Of a DNA stretch of 64,000 nucleotides, positions 1-8,631 are shown piece by piece. Location of the stretch: positions 1-64,000 of the forward strand of contig CBDIBP010000009.1 of the NCBI GenBank assembly GCA_965276955.1. Reading direction: 5' to 3'. The notes below the pieces were generated by a model. It saw nothing but the letters and a program-made list of their open reading frames with translations. It searched no databases and had not been told where the DNA came from. This DNA is from JABDEZ01 sp965276955. Its GTDB lineage: Bacteria; Bacteroidota; Bacteroidia; Chitinophagales; Chitinophagaceae. Position 1 is the stretch's first letter; each line of letters starts with the position of its first letter. The position numbers and the translations under genes were made by a program.

Positions 1-384
1 TCAGAATGGGAAGGTCAACTATACAGACTGATAAAAGAAAAGCAAGCACGGGAGCAACTGGCAGAAGAACAAAAAGCACACATAGCCGAGTTTTACGAGC
101 ACGATAAGTGGAAGTTGAGACTGGCAGGTATGTACGAAGAACTCAAAGGCTTAAAACATAAAGTGACAAAGCACAGCAGTACCCCTTTTCTTACAGGTGA
201 TAATGAATGCTACCTGGCATCTGTAGGAGGGAAAACTACTGGCTTTAGTTTCTTCCTGCCGGACAGCGAGCCGCGCGATCTTAAGATATACAACTTCCTG
301 CTCACCATGAAGCGTACACATTACGGGCACATGGCAAGGAACCTGGCCAACAAGTATTTTCCTAAAAAAAGTAAAGGTCAATAA
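1..384 (+). CDS. C-terminal fragment of an unknown protein of the polysaccharide locus
   Basis: The frame is open from base 1 to a TAA at 382-384, so the gene begins outside the window and 127 codons are visible. Residues about 5-35 of the visible part form a charged Lys/Glu/Gln/Ala-rich stretch likely to be a long helix or coiled coil. The rest is a compact mixed segment with no motif I recognise. The stop overlaps the ATG of the next glycosyltransferase (TAATG), so the two are translationally coupled and this gene belongs to the glycan operon. It could be the tail of a glycosyltransferase or methyltransferase, but the visible part does not decide this. Confidence 0.6.
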   Translation, partial: SEWEGQLYRLIKEKQAREQLAEEQKAHIAEFYEHDKWKLRLAGMYEELKGLKHKVTKHSSTPFLTGDNECYLASVGGKTTGFSFFLPDSEPRDLKIYNFLLTMKRTHYGHMARNLANKYFPKKSKGQ

Positions 385-1274
385 TGGCATTAGTTACTAT
401 AGCGCTTTTAACCTACAACCGCTGCGATAAGCTGAAAGATGCTATCAAATCGGTTATTGACCAGGACTTTACTGATTGGGAACTGATCATCTCTGATGAC
501 AATTCCAAAGACGATACTTATAAGGTAGTACAGGAATATTACGACCGTGATCCACGTATAAAGTATGTGAAGTGGGAGGGCATAGGAATGACACAGAACT
601 TTATTGAGAGCATGAAACTGGCCCACAATAAATACTTTATGTGGCTGTGTGATGATGACTGGTTGGGCGAGGGTTTTCTCTCAGCTTGTGTGCAGTTCTT
701 AGAGAAAAATACAGACTATATAGAGTGTTGCGGTGTCACCAATTTTGTGCAGAACGGCAACTTCATACATGCAGATGATGTCTTGAATTTTGAACAAGCC
801 GATGCTTCAGAGCGTATACTGAGTTATTACCGCCGTGTGAATAGCAACGTGATACTTTACGGCCTCATGCGCCGCGACAAGATACCCGCAGGCATCCAAT
901 ATCCTGATACCTATGGCGCCGATATACTTTTTAGTAGCCAAATAGCATACCTGGGCAAGGTAAAGACCCTCGATACCATCAAGTTCTTTTATTCACAAAA
1001 TGGCATATCGCAGGACAACCAAAAGCTGGCTAAATATTATGGATTGAATGGGCGCAAGTACAGCAATCCGTACAACAAAATGAAAGAAGAGGCCCTCAGG
1101 CTCATCGCATCCGGCTCTGAGGTCTTTAATGATATTAGTAAAATACGTCGGCGGCGACTGGCTTATAAATGTTATTTTATTATCAGAACACGTTTTTGCC
1201 TCCCACGTATTGAGTCGAAATTGCGTTCATCGTTAAAAATAAAAACACGGTTCAACCGGTTGTTTAAAAGATAG
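384..1274 (+). CDS. GT2 family glycosyltransferase
   Basis: A 296-residue inverting GT-A glycosyltransferase. The N-terminus has the family-2 pattern TIALLTYNR (residues 5-13), then a nucleotide-binding SDDN at 37-40 and the metal-binding CDDDW at 89-93 in the place of the DXD motif. The C-terminal ~60 residues are strongly basic (RRRR near residue 252) with hydrophobic patches, fitting peripheral attachment to the inner membrane where the lipid-linked acceptor sits. The start overlaps the preceding stop. It should transfer one sugar from a nucleotide donor to the growing repeat unit. The donor cannot be read from sequence. Confidence 0.88.
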   Translation: MALVTIALLTYNRCDKLKDAIKSVIDQDFTDWELIISDDNSKDDTYKVVQEYYDRDPRIKYVKWEGIGMTQNFIESMKLAHNKYFMWLCDDDWLGEGFLSACVQFLEKNTDYIECCGVTNFVQNGNFIHADDVLNFEQADASERILSYYRRVNSNVILYGLMRRDKIPAGIQYPDTYGADILFSSQIAYLGKVKTLDTIKFFYSQNGISQDNQKLAKYYGLNGRKYSNPYNKMKEEALRLIASGSEVFNDISKIRRRRLAYKCYFIIRTRFCLPRIESKLRSSLKIKTRFNRLFKR

Positions 1275-1321
1275 TATTGGTGACGGTCACCATCATTGCA
1301 ATAATTTAAAGACGAATTTTA

Positions 1322-2482
1322 ATGTCAACTAAAAATGTGCTTTTTGTTTCGCACCAGGCAAGCCACACAGGGGCTCCCCTGCTTCTGATAAATGTGGCGA
1401 AACTGATCACGGAACAGATGGCCGACTACAATATAACTTTCATGATCAAGGAGCCACCCTATGGCCTCAAAGATCAGTTAAAGCAGTTCCATACCACTTA
1501 TGCATCCTACGAGGCCAATTCGTTTCGCTGGGTGTTGTACAAGATCGGCTCCAAAGTGCCTTCGCTAAGTTTTCTTAAAAAATTCAGATTTGCAGAAAAG
1601 CGCATCATCAAGGCGCTGAAAGGCATTGATATAGTAGTGCTCAATACACTGTCGAACGGTGAATTGGTAGATATCATTAAAGCGCATTTCAAAGGTCCTG
1701 TCTTTTCTTACATCCATGAGCTGCGCACCTCATCATTGAATGTGAACAGCAAAGCACAGATGGTAGCCTCTTTAGGCAACACTGACAGGTTTTTTGTTCC
1801 GTCTTATGCGGTAAAGCAGTTCCTGATGACCGATTTTGGTATCAAGGATGAGTTAGTTGATATTTTCCCATCCTACATACCTGCAGGGGGCATATCAACG
1901 ATCAAGAAAGAAGAAAGAAAGGAGCAGAACAAATTTATTGTAGGCGCTGCCGGCACTACCGATTGGCGCAAGGGTGCCGATATATTTATACAGGTAGCGG
2001 CTCGCTTATTTAAAAAGCGTCCCGATGCCAATATCGAGTTCCAGTGGATGGGCGCATCCGCTACCTACGGAGGGCTCAAAGAATTACTGCACGATGTGGA
2101 GCGGGCCGATCTTACAGATAAGGTCTTTTTTAAAATGGCGTCAGAAGATATGCCTGCGTATTATCGCGGCCTCAATGTTTTTCTACTTACCTCACGGGAA
2201 GATCCTTATCCGTTGGTGGTCTTAGAAGCGGCTGATGCCGGCTTGCCTGCCATATGTTTTGAGCGTGGGGGTGGTATGCCGGAGTTTATTCATAGGTCAG
2301 GTGGAGGTACTTGCGTACCCTACCTCGATACAGATGCTATGGCCGATGCTATATTGTTTTACTACGATAATGAAGCCATTCGCGCACAGCACGGTTTGTT
2401 AGCTAATGCTGAATTGAAAAAGACACACCAGGATAAAAAAGGAATAGCACAGATATTCAAACAAATATTAGAGAAGGCTTAG
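1322..2482 (+). CDS. GT4 family glycosyltransferase
   Basis: A 386-residue GT-B fold retaining glycosyltransferase. The N-terminal half opens with a Rossmann strand followed by SHQASHTGAP (residues 10-19), the acceptor-side glycine loop. The C-terminal half carries the donor-binding segment SREDPYPLVVLEA (about residues 291-303), the GT4 version of the E-X7-E motif in which Asp takes the first acidic place, followed by a Gly-rich loop (RGGGMPEF). The gene follows the GT2 gene after 47 bases and precedes the oxygenase gene after 39, all in one direction. A role in repeat-unit assembly is inferred from context. Donor and acceptor are unknown. Confidence 0.88.
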   Translation: MSTKNVLFVSHQASHTGAPLLLINVAKLITEQMADYNITFMIKEPPYGLKDQLKQFHTTYASYEANSFRWVLYKIGSKVPSLSFLKKFRFAEKRIIKALKGIDIVVLNTLSNGELVDIIKAHFKGPVFSYIHELRTSSLNVNSKAQMVASLGNTDRFFVPSYAVKQFLMTDFGIKDELVDIFPSYIPAGGISTIKKEERKEQNKFIVGAAGTTDWRKGADIFIQVAARLFKKRPDANIEFQWMGASATYGGLKELLHDVERADLTDKVFFKMASEDMPAYYRGLNVFLLTSREDPYPLVVLEAADAGLPAICFERGGGMPEFIHRSGGGTCVPYLDTDAMADAILFYYDNEAIRAQHGLLANAELKKTHQDKKGIAQIFKQILEKA

Positions 2483-2521
2483 GCATTCTCATGATCTTAA
2501 TAAGCTTCAAAAACACTTTGT

Positions 2522-3334
2522 ATGAAAATACTTAATTCCGCGACCGATCTAAAAAAATTAGCGGCAGAAAGAAAGCATGATTACCTGCATGCTGATCCCT
2601 TTCCAAGCATCGTATTTCATGATTTTTTCGACGAGGATTTTCTTAGCAGTGTATTGAACGAGTTCCCCGACCTGTCAAAAAAGGCGGAGATACAGGTATT
2701 TGACAACAACAACGAGAAAAAGCTGGCAGCTAAAGGAGAGTCTTATTTTGGAGATAATTCAAAGATACTGGCCCACTTCCTCAACTCGCAGCCTATTATC
2801 GAATTCCTGCAGGAGCTGACTGGTATAACAGAGACCTTAGTTCCTGACCCGTTTTTTGTAGGTGGTGGTTTTCACGAGATCAAGCCCGGTGGCCTGCTAA
2901 AGGTGCATGCCGATTTTAATAAAAATCCTATGACCATGCTCGATAGGCGCATCAATCTGTTGGTCTACCTCAATAAAGATTGGCAGGAGTCTTACGGCGG
3001 TCATTTTGAATTGTGGGATAGGAACATGGAAAAGGCACACAATAAGATATTGCCTACGTTCAACACCGTAGCGATATTTACTACTACCGACTTCTCTTAT
3101 CACGGCCACCCCGATCCCCTTACCTGCCCCCCTGACAGGAGCCGCAAATCAGTTGCTTTATATTACTACAGCAATGGTCGTCCGTCATCAGAGGTAAATA
3201 GTGGATTAGAAGAGCACACTACACTCTTCAAAGAGCGTAAAGAAGATATAGCGGCAAAGCCAGGTAAGCTAAAGGTATTCCTGCACGACCTTACCCCGCC
3301 CATAGTTCTGAAACTGATAAAGGGTAAAAAATAA
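2522..3334 (+). CDS. 2-oxoglutarate/Fe(II)-dependent oxygenase (prolyl-4-hydroxylase-like)
   Basis: A 270-residue protein with the double-stranded beta-helix signature of the 2OG-Fe(II) oxygenases. The HAD triplet at 129-131 gives the first His and the Asp, a second His lies at 194 or 196 in YHGHP, and the 2-oxoglutarate-binding Arg lies a few strands later in RSRKSVALYYY (about 208-218). Several SM-20/EGL-9-like members act on proteins, but homologues inside polysaccharide loci are also found. Here it sits between two glycosyltransferases, so it probably hydroxylates a glycan, a lipid-linked intermediate or a sugar substituent. The substrate is unknown and the metal ligands look intact. Confidence 0.85.
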   Translation: MKILNSATDLKKLAAERKHDYLHADPFPSIVFHDFFDEDFLSSVLNEFPDLSKKAEIQVFDNNNEKKLAAKGESYFGDNSKILAHFLNSQPIIEFLQELTGITETLVPDPFFVGGGFHEIKPGGLLKVHADFNKNPMTMLDRRINLLVYLNKDWQESYGGHFELWDRNMEKAHNKILPTFNTVAIFTTTDFSYHGHPDPLTCPPDRSRKSVALYYYSNGRPSSEVNSGLEEHTTLFKERKEDIAAKPGKLKVFLHDLTPPIVLKLIKGKK

Positions 3335-3364
3335 ACGGCACAGCATAACCAGCATTTATCATTC

Positions 3365-4291
3365 ATGGATACGCCCGGCGTTCTTTTTTCAGTTCTTATG
3401 GTCACTTACAATTCGGCTACCTACTTAAGGGAAGCTATTGAAAGTGTATTGAAACTGGACTATGACAACTACGAGCTGGTGATCTGCGATGATAATTCTA
3501 CAGACGATTCCTGGGAGATCATCAACTCGTACAATGACCCCCACATAGTAAAGCACAGGAACCCAACTAATTTAGGCGAGTATAACAACAGGAACAGCGC
3601 CATTTATAAGGCTAAGGGCGAGTACATCATTTTCATAGATGGCGATGATATGATTCACCCCCATGCACTGCGATACCTTGCCTCTATAATAGAAAAGTAC
3701 CCGGAGTGCGCCATGCTTTTAGGGCATGGCGTTGACCCAAAAACATTTGAACCGGTTGTTATTACCCCGGAAAACTTTTACCTGTACGAGTACTTAGATA
3801 AAGGGGTTTTTGCAAAGTCATTTGTCAATCTTGTTTTAAAACGCTCTGCAGTAATTGAGGTGGGCGCGTTCGATGACACCCGCATAAAAATGGGTGATAA
3901 ATACATACAGTACAAAGTAGGGTTGAAGTATAATAGCCTGGTGATTGGTGCTGGTTTTGCACATTGGCGTTTACGCCCGGGGCAGGCATCAGAGTTTGTG
4001 ACGAATGCTTTTAAGTACACCGCAGATAACAACCGCATAGTTATTCCTCTTTTAGAGGCCTCGGTACATATTTCGGAAGCCGAGAGGGAACAGGCACGGG
4101 TTAAATTTTACAGGCAGTACATAGGTTTCCTCGTAAGGCAAATAGCGCACCTGCGCTTCGCAAAGGTTTTTGAGCTGTACCACGCCCAACCTATACCGGC
4201 CAGGTATTTTAAATTGTTATTCAGCAAGCGTATCCCTCATCACTTTAGTGTACATCCTGATGCTGATCCGCTGAAAGGCGCATTAGCATAA
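3365..4291 (+). CDS. GT2 family glycosyltransferase
   Basis: A 308-residue GT-A enzyme. The N-terminal FSVLMVTYNSATYL pattern is followed by CDDNSTDD and, near residue 95, FIDGDD, the canonical DXD-type metal site of bacterial family 2 enzymes. Length is normal for a single-domain member. The C-terminal third is basic and lacks membrane segments. It lies 30 bases after the 2OG oxygenase gene and 27 before the fucosyltransferase gene, consistent with one transcript. The sugar transferred cannot be predicted. Confidence 0.87.
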   Translation: MDTPGVLFSVLMVTYNSATYLREAIESVLKLDYDNYELVICDDNSTDDSWEIINSYNDPHIVKHRNPTNLGEYNNRNSAIYKAKGEYIIFIDGDDMIHPHALRYLASIIEKYPECAMLLGHGVDPKTFEPVVITPENFYLYEYLDKGVFAKSFVNLVLKRSAVIEVGAFDDTRIKMGDKYIQYKVGLKYNSLVIGAGFAHWRLRPGQASEFVTNAFKYTADNNRIVIPLLEASVHISEAEREQARVKFYRQYIGFLVRQIAHLRFAKVFELYHAQPIPARYFKLLFSKRIPHHFSVHPDADPLKGALA

Positions 4292-4318
4292 TAAAGCATA
4301 AGATAGGTAGTAAGAAAT

Positions 4319-5179
4319 ATGATAGTAAAGATCCATTACGGTTTAGGCAATCAGTTATACCAATATGCTTTTGGCAAAGCCCTGTCGGTAAAGCTGAATT
4401 ATGAACTTAAACTTGATACCACCTTTTTCGATAATAACCCTACAGATAAACATCCAAGGCTTTACCAGTTAGACAAGTTTAATATCAAGGCTCAACTGGC
4501 TACACCAGGCGAGATACAAAAATACACACAACCTTCTTTTATAGAAAGGCGCATCAGGCAAGTGCAGCGCTCACTGCTTCCTTTCTATAAACAGAAAATA
4601 GTAAAGGACAGTCCCATAGCACCGTACGATGCTGATGTGTTTAAGATAAAGGACGACGCATACCTGTTTGGCTACTGGCACGATGCACGATATTTTGAAG
4701 ACATCAGCGACATTATAAAAAAGGACCTGACCTTTAAAGACGAGCCAGACCCGCTCAATAAAAAATACCAGGGTGAGATTGATGCCAGTACATCTGTAAG
4801 CATCCACATCAGGCGCGGCGATTACCTGCACGATCCGGCTATCCCTAAAAGTTTTGTAGACGACCAGTTGCAATACTACTACAAGGCCATTGCCCATATT
4901 GCCGCAAAGGTGGAGAACCCGGTCTTCTATATTTTTTCAGACGACCCAGATTGGGTACTTAAGAACTTTACTATCGATCACCCATGTGTATACGTGAGGC
5001 ACAATACAGAGCTCAACGCTCATGACGACCTGCGCCTGATGACCCACTGCAAGCACCATATTACGGCCAACAGTAGTTTTAGCTGGTGGGGCGCATGGCT
5101 GGCCGCCAACACCAATAAGATAGTCGTAATGCCCGATAAGCCACTCATATACGTGCCTGAAGGCTGGATCGTTATATAG
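4319..5179 (+). CDS. GT11 family alpha-1,2-fucosyltransferase
   Basis: A 286-residue family 11 glycosyltransferase, the WbsJ/FutC type. Three family motifs are present: GLGNQLYQYAFGKAL at the N-terminus, HIRRGDY at about residues 163-169 (the GDP-fucose-binding HxRRGDY motif), and NSSFSWWGAWLA from about residue 251. Members transfer L-fucose from GDP-fucose to the 2-OH of galactose or a similar acceptor, or act on other deoxyhexoses. This suggests the glycan carries terminal or in-chain fucose. GDP-fucose synthesis genes are not in the window and would have to be elsewhere. This is one of the firmest functional assignments in the locus. Confidence 0.92.
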   Translation: MIVKIHYGLGNQLYQYAFGKALSVKLNYELKLDTTFFDNNPTDKHPRLYQLDKFNIKAQLATPGEIQKYTQPSFIERRIRQVQRSLLPFYKQKIVKDSPIAPYDADVFKIKDDAYLFGYWHDARYFEDISDIIKKDLTFKDEPDPLNKKYQGEIDASTSVSIHIRRGDYLHDPAIPKSFVDDQLQYYYKAIAHIAAKVENPVFYIFSDDPDWVLKNFTIDHPCVYVRHNTELNAHDDLRLMTHCKHHITANSSFSWWGAWLAANTNKIVVMPDKPLIYVPEGWIVI

Positions 5180-5237
5180 ATGTTGTACAACAGTTGCAGG
5201 TTATGTAGCTGGTTTTTATTAGAATAATACTTTACCA

Positions 5238-6317
5238 ATGATAAACGTAACTAAGCCATTTCTGCCGCCCATTGAAGAATATAATGAGATGGTGCAAGGT
5301 ATATGGAAGCGTAACTGGCTGACCAATAATGGCCCGTTGGTGAACGAACTGGAACTGAGGCTGAAAGAATATCTGAAGCTGGACCATATACTTTACCTCA
5401 ACAACGGTACCATAGCCTTGCAGATAGCTATTAAGGCATTGGGGCTAAAAGGCGAGGTCATTACCACGCCATTTAGTTTTGTGGCCACTACCAGCAGCAT
5501 AGTGTGGGAAGGTTGCACGCCGGTATTTGTTGATATAGACCAGCACACCATGAACATGGACCCTTCAAAAATTGAAGCAGCAATAACCGATAAAACAACA
5601 GGTATACTGGCTACCCACGTATACGGTAATCCCTGCGATATTGATGCGATAGAAGTTATAGCAAAGAAACACAACCTGAAGGTGATATATGACGCCGCAC
5701 ATTGCTTTGGTACTAAGTACAAAGGCAGGTCGGTATTTGAATATGGCGATGTATCTACCACCAGCTTTCACGCTACCAAGCTATACCATACTATAGAAGG
5801 TGGTGCGGTGATAACTAAGGACCCGGAACTGCTGAAAAAGATGGCCTACATGCGCAACTTTGGTTTCAATGGCCCTGAAGATTTTTACGGTGTTGGCATC
5901 AATGGCAAGAACTCTGAGTTTCATGCAGGTATGGGACTGGTCAATTTGCGCTGGGCCGATAAATTAATGGCCTCACGTAAGCACCAGAGTTTGTATTACG
6001 ATGAAAGGTTGAAAGGGCTTAAAGTGCAAAAGTTAAAGTACAACCCCGATCAGTTCAATTATTCCTATTATCCCATAGTATTCGATACCGAGCAAAGCCT
6101 GCTTAAGGCGCAGGAAGTGCTTACCGGCAACCTGGTATTTACCCGCAGGTATTTTTACCCTGTGCTCAACAAAGTGAATTATGTACAGTACCAGCAATGC
6201 CCTGTAGCAGAAGATATAGCAAGCCGTGTGCTGTGCCTGCCTTTATATCACGACCTGAGCGATGTGGAAATTGACTTCGTGGCAAGGCTTTTACTACGCA
6301 CACAGAATAACCCTTAA
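5238..6317 (+). CDS. DegT/DnrJ/EryC1/StrS family sugar aminotransferase
   Basis: A 359-residue PLP-dependent aminotransferase of the sugar-nucleotide type. The early segment ITTPFSFVATTSSI and the loop SFHATKLYHTIEGGA fit the family, with Lys181 as the Schiff-base lysine. The usual SFHPTK has Ala for Pro. These enzymes aminate a 3- or 4-keto nucleotide sugar made by a 4,6-dehydratase. It directly precedes the ACP/KAS/SDR group and a NeuD-like acyltransferase. The simplest reading is that it makes the amino sugar whose amine is later acylated. The dehydratase is not in the window. Position of amination (C3 or C4) is undecided. Confidence 0.9.
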   Translation: MINVTKPFLPPIEEYNEMVQGIWKRNWLTNNGPLVNELELRLKEYLKLDHILYLNNGTIALQIAIKALGLKGEVITTPFSFVATTSSIVWEGCTPVFVDIDQHTMNMDPSKIEAAITDKTTGILATHVYGNPCDIDAIEVIAKKHNLKVIYDAAHCFGTKYKGRSVFEYGDVSTTSFHATKLYHTIEGGAVITKDPELLKKMAYMRNFGFNGPEDFYGVGINGKNSEFHAGMGLVNLRWADKLMASRKHQSLYYDERLKGLKVQKLKYNPDQFNYSYYPIVFDTEQSLLKAQEVLTGNLVFTRRYFYPVLNKVNYVQYQQCPVAEDIASRVLCLPLYHDLSDVEIDFVARLLLRTQNNP

Positions 6318-6567
6318 ATTTTACAGCTATATTTTCGTTGAAATCTGCTATGTATTATACATATTAAGCAAGCGTAAAAAATAGCATAAGTATAACGGTA
6401 CCGCCTTTGTAGTATTTTGTTAGATAAGGTAGATACAACGACCTTTGATACACATATTTGATCGCAGATCGCACAAAGCAAAGAAGAGTGTCTTACTCAA
6501 ATAATATAAGCTTATCACCGCAAATTTTTTGCCTGTACAGCTATCAACATACATTAAAACTCATAAA
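6318..6567 (+). promoter_or_regulatory. AT-rich spacer ahead of the acyl-chain genes; possible internal promoter
   Basis: This is the longest break between genes in the first 12 kb (250 bases), separating the aminotransferase from the ACP gene. It contains several TTTG tetramers (for example near 6411 and 6447) and AT tracts, but I found no exact TTTG-N19-21-TANNTTTG promoter. No terminator hairpin is visible. An internal promoter driving the ACP to acyltransferase group is likely from the spacing alone. Confidence 0.3.
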
Positions 6568-6819
6568 ATGGATAATATGACACAAATTACTACAGAAGTA
6601 TTTTTAGAAAAATTTGCTTCAATTTTTGACGACACCGATGCGTCATTACTTACGCCATCCACAGAGTTTAAAACTCTTGACGAATGGAGTTCACTGGTAG
6701 CGTTGTCACTCATTGCTATGGCCGATGAGGAATTTGATGTTAAGATATCAGGAGACGACATCAGAAGTTCAACTACTATTGAGGATATCCTGAATAAAGT
6801 AAATAACAAATTAGCATAA
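6568..6819 (+). CDS. Acyl carrier protein
   Basis: An 83-residue acidic four-helix ACP. Start chosen at the ATG at 6568, because the TTG 39 bases upstream would add a basic tail absent from ACPs. The phosphopantetheine site is in EWSSLVAL, with Ser42 as the attachment residue. The usual Asp before it (DSL) is Ser here, and Trp precedes it, a pattern seen in stand-alone ACPs of specialised pathways rather than in housekeeping AcpP. The stop overlaps the ATG of the KAS III gene (TAATG). It should carry the growing acyl chain for the two synthases and two reductases that follow. Confidence 0.88.
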   Translation: MDNMTQITTEVFLEKFASIFDDTDASLLTPSTEFKTLDEWSSLVALSLIAMADEEFDVKISGDDIRSSTTIEDILNKVNNKLA

Positions 6820-7880
6820 TGGCACTGTTTAGTATTGAGCGGGTAAAGTTGGCTGGTATTTCAGCCTGTGTACCCAAAAACAAAGAAAATAACTGGGAGC
6901 ACCCACGGTTGTCGAAGACCGAGATCGAAAATTTCATCTCTACTACCGGTGTGGAAGAGCGGAGGATAGTGAATAAGGATGTCTGCACGTCAGACCTGTG
7001 TATTGCTGCTGCAGAAAAGTTGATAGCCGACCTGAACTGTGATAAAGAAGATATCGACATCGTTGTTTTTGTATCACAAAGTCCCGACTACATACTACCT
7101 GTAACAAGTGCTATCATACAAGATAAACTTGGTCTTAAAAAAGGTTGCCTTGCTATCGATATCCCGTTGGGCTGCTCAGGGTATGTTTACGGCATATCTG
7201 TTATTGCGGCAATGATACAAAGCTGCAAGCTGAAAAAAGGCCTGCTGCTGGTTGGTGATACAACGAGCAAGATCGTTTCGCCGACCGACAAAAGCGCGCA
7301 TCCTCTATTTGGCGATGCTGCCGCAGCGTCCCTTTTTGAATATTCTGAAACTGCTGCACCTATCTTATTCGATCTGGGTACAGATGGTTCTGGTTATAAA
7401 GCTATCATAGTTCCCGATGGCGGTTTTAGAAATCCATATACTAAGGATTCTTTGACCGATGTTATTATAGAAGAAGGAATAAAAAGAAACAACTGCCAGC
7501 TGGTTTTAGATGGTATGGACGTTTTCTCTTTCGGCATCTCACAGGCGCCCAAAACGGTAAATGCCCTGGTAAATCATTTTGGCATCAATAAAGAAGAAGT
7601 AGATCATTTTATTTTCCACCAGGCAAATATGATGATGAACAAGATGGTAGCTAAGAAACTAAAGTTAGCTCCAGAGCAAGTGCCTTATTCATTAAAGCAC
7701 TTTGGCAATACATCTTCCGCCACAATTCCACTCACTATCGTTACTGAGCTCAGGGATAAGCTGGAAGCCGGTAGGAAACAGAAGTTTGTTTTATGTGGTT
7801 TTGGTGTGGGCTTGTCTTGGGGCACTATATATGTTGAAACAACAGACCTGGTAGTAAGCGAACTTGTTGAGTATGAATAA
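6819..7880 (+). CDS. 3-oxoacyl-ACP synthase III family protein (first of two)
   Basis: A 353-residue thiolase-fold KAS III. The catalytic triad is complete: Cys119 in LGCSGYVYG, His267 in FHQAN and Asn297 in FGNTSS. FabH-type enzymes condense an acyl-CoA starter, usually acetyl-CoA, with malonyl-ACP. Other KAS III proteins extend or transfer acyl groups. A housekeeping FabH would sit with plsX/fabD, whereas this one is coupled to a private ACP within a glycan locus. The second KAS III at 10572 shares motif spacing and length, so the pair probably arose by duplication. Whether each performs a separate condensation is inference. Confidence 0.9.
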   Translation: MALFSIERVKLAGISACVPKNKENNWEHPRLSKTEIENFISTTGVEERRIVNKDVCTSDLCIAAAEKLIADLNCDKEDIDIVVFVSQSPDYILPVTSAIIQDKLGLKKGCLAIDIPLGCSGYVYGISVIAAMIQSCKLKKGLLLVGDTTSKIVSPTDKSAHPLFGDAAAASLFEYSETAAPILFDLGTDGSGYKAIIVPDGGFRNPYTKDSLTDVIIEEGIKRNNCQLVLDGMDVFSFGISQAPKTVNALVNHFGINKEEVDHFIFHQANMMMNKMVAKKLKLAPEQVPYSLKHFGNTSSATIPLTIVTELRDKLEAGRKQKFVLCGFGVGLSWGTIYVETTDLVVSELVEYE

Positions 7881-8613
7881 TAATGCGTTCAGTTTAAGCG
7901 GCAAAAAAATATTGGTTACTGGTGCATCGTCAGGCATTGGTTACGAGTGTTGCACATCCATAGTGCAGCAAGGTGGCACCTTCATTGCAGTAGCAAGAAG
8001 GGAAGACCTATTAAAAGAACTGGTTGGCCAGGATGGTTTTGATGGCTGTGAATACATTAAGGCCGACCTTGGCAACGAGAATGATATAGCACATATAGTA
8101 GATAGCGTTTCTGATATAGATGGTGTAGTGCATTGTGCCGGTATGTCTATTCTAACGCCCATAAAATTTTACAAGCAGGCCGATCTTAATACCGTTACCA
8201 ACGTCAATTATTATTCTATAGTTATGCTGCTCAACCATCTGCTGAAAAAGAAGAAGGTAAAGCGCAAAGCCTCTATAGTATTGATATCATCAATAAGCAA
8301 CAAGTTCGGTGCCTTGGCCCACGGTTACTATGCGGCATCAAAAGCTGCGTTAACTGCAATTGCCAGGGTATGGGCAAATGAGTTATCCCCCCAGGGAATA
8401 AGGGTGAACACTATTTCACCAGGTATGGTAACTACAGATATCCTCGATCAGCTGTCTAAGGAAACAATGGCTGAGGATGAGAAAAAATATCCGCTTGGTT
8501 ATGGAAAGCCTTCACAAATAGCACAACCTGTTGTTTTTCTATTATCCGATGCCAGCTCATGGATAACCGGGCAAGATCTGATAATAGACGGTGGACGAAC
8601 AGCTGTAGTATAA
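7873..8613 (+). CDS. SDR family oxidoreductase, FabG-like ketoreductase (first of two)
   Basis: A 246-residue classical short-chain dehydrogenase. The ATG at 7873 is preferred over the TTG at 7864 because it sits directly before the conserved strand, and it overlaps the KAS III stop by 8 bases. Visible are the dinucleotide loop TGASSGIG, the catalytic Ser in VLISSIS, YYAASK with the Tyr-Lys pair, and the C-terminal DGGR ending. FabG-like enzymes reduce 3-oxoacyl-ACP with NADPH. Adjacent to an ACP and KAS III, this role fits best. A nucleotide-sugar substrate is a weaker alternative. Confidence 0.88.
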   Translation: MNNNAFSLSGKKILVTGASSGIGYECCTSIVQQGGTFIAVARREDLLKELVGQDGFDGCEYIKADLGNENDIAHIVDSVSDIDGVVHCAGMSILTPIKFYKQADLNTVTNVNYYSIVMLLNHLLKKKKVKRKASIVLISSISNKFGALAHGYYAASKAALTAIARVWANELSPQGIRVNTISPGMVTTDILDQLSKETMAEDEKKYPLGYGKPSQIAQPVVFLLSDASSWITGQDLIIDGGRTAVV

Positions 8614-8631
8614 ACATCTAATAAGAAAATC

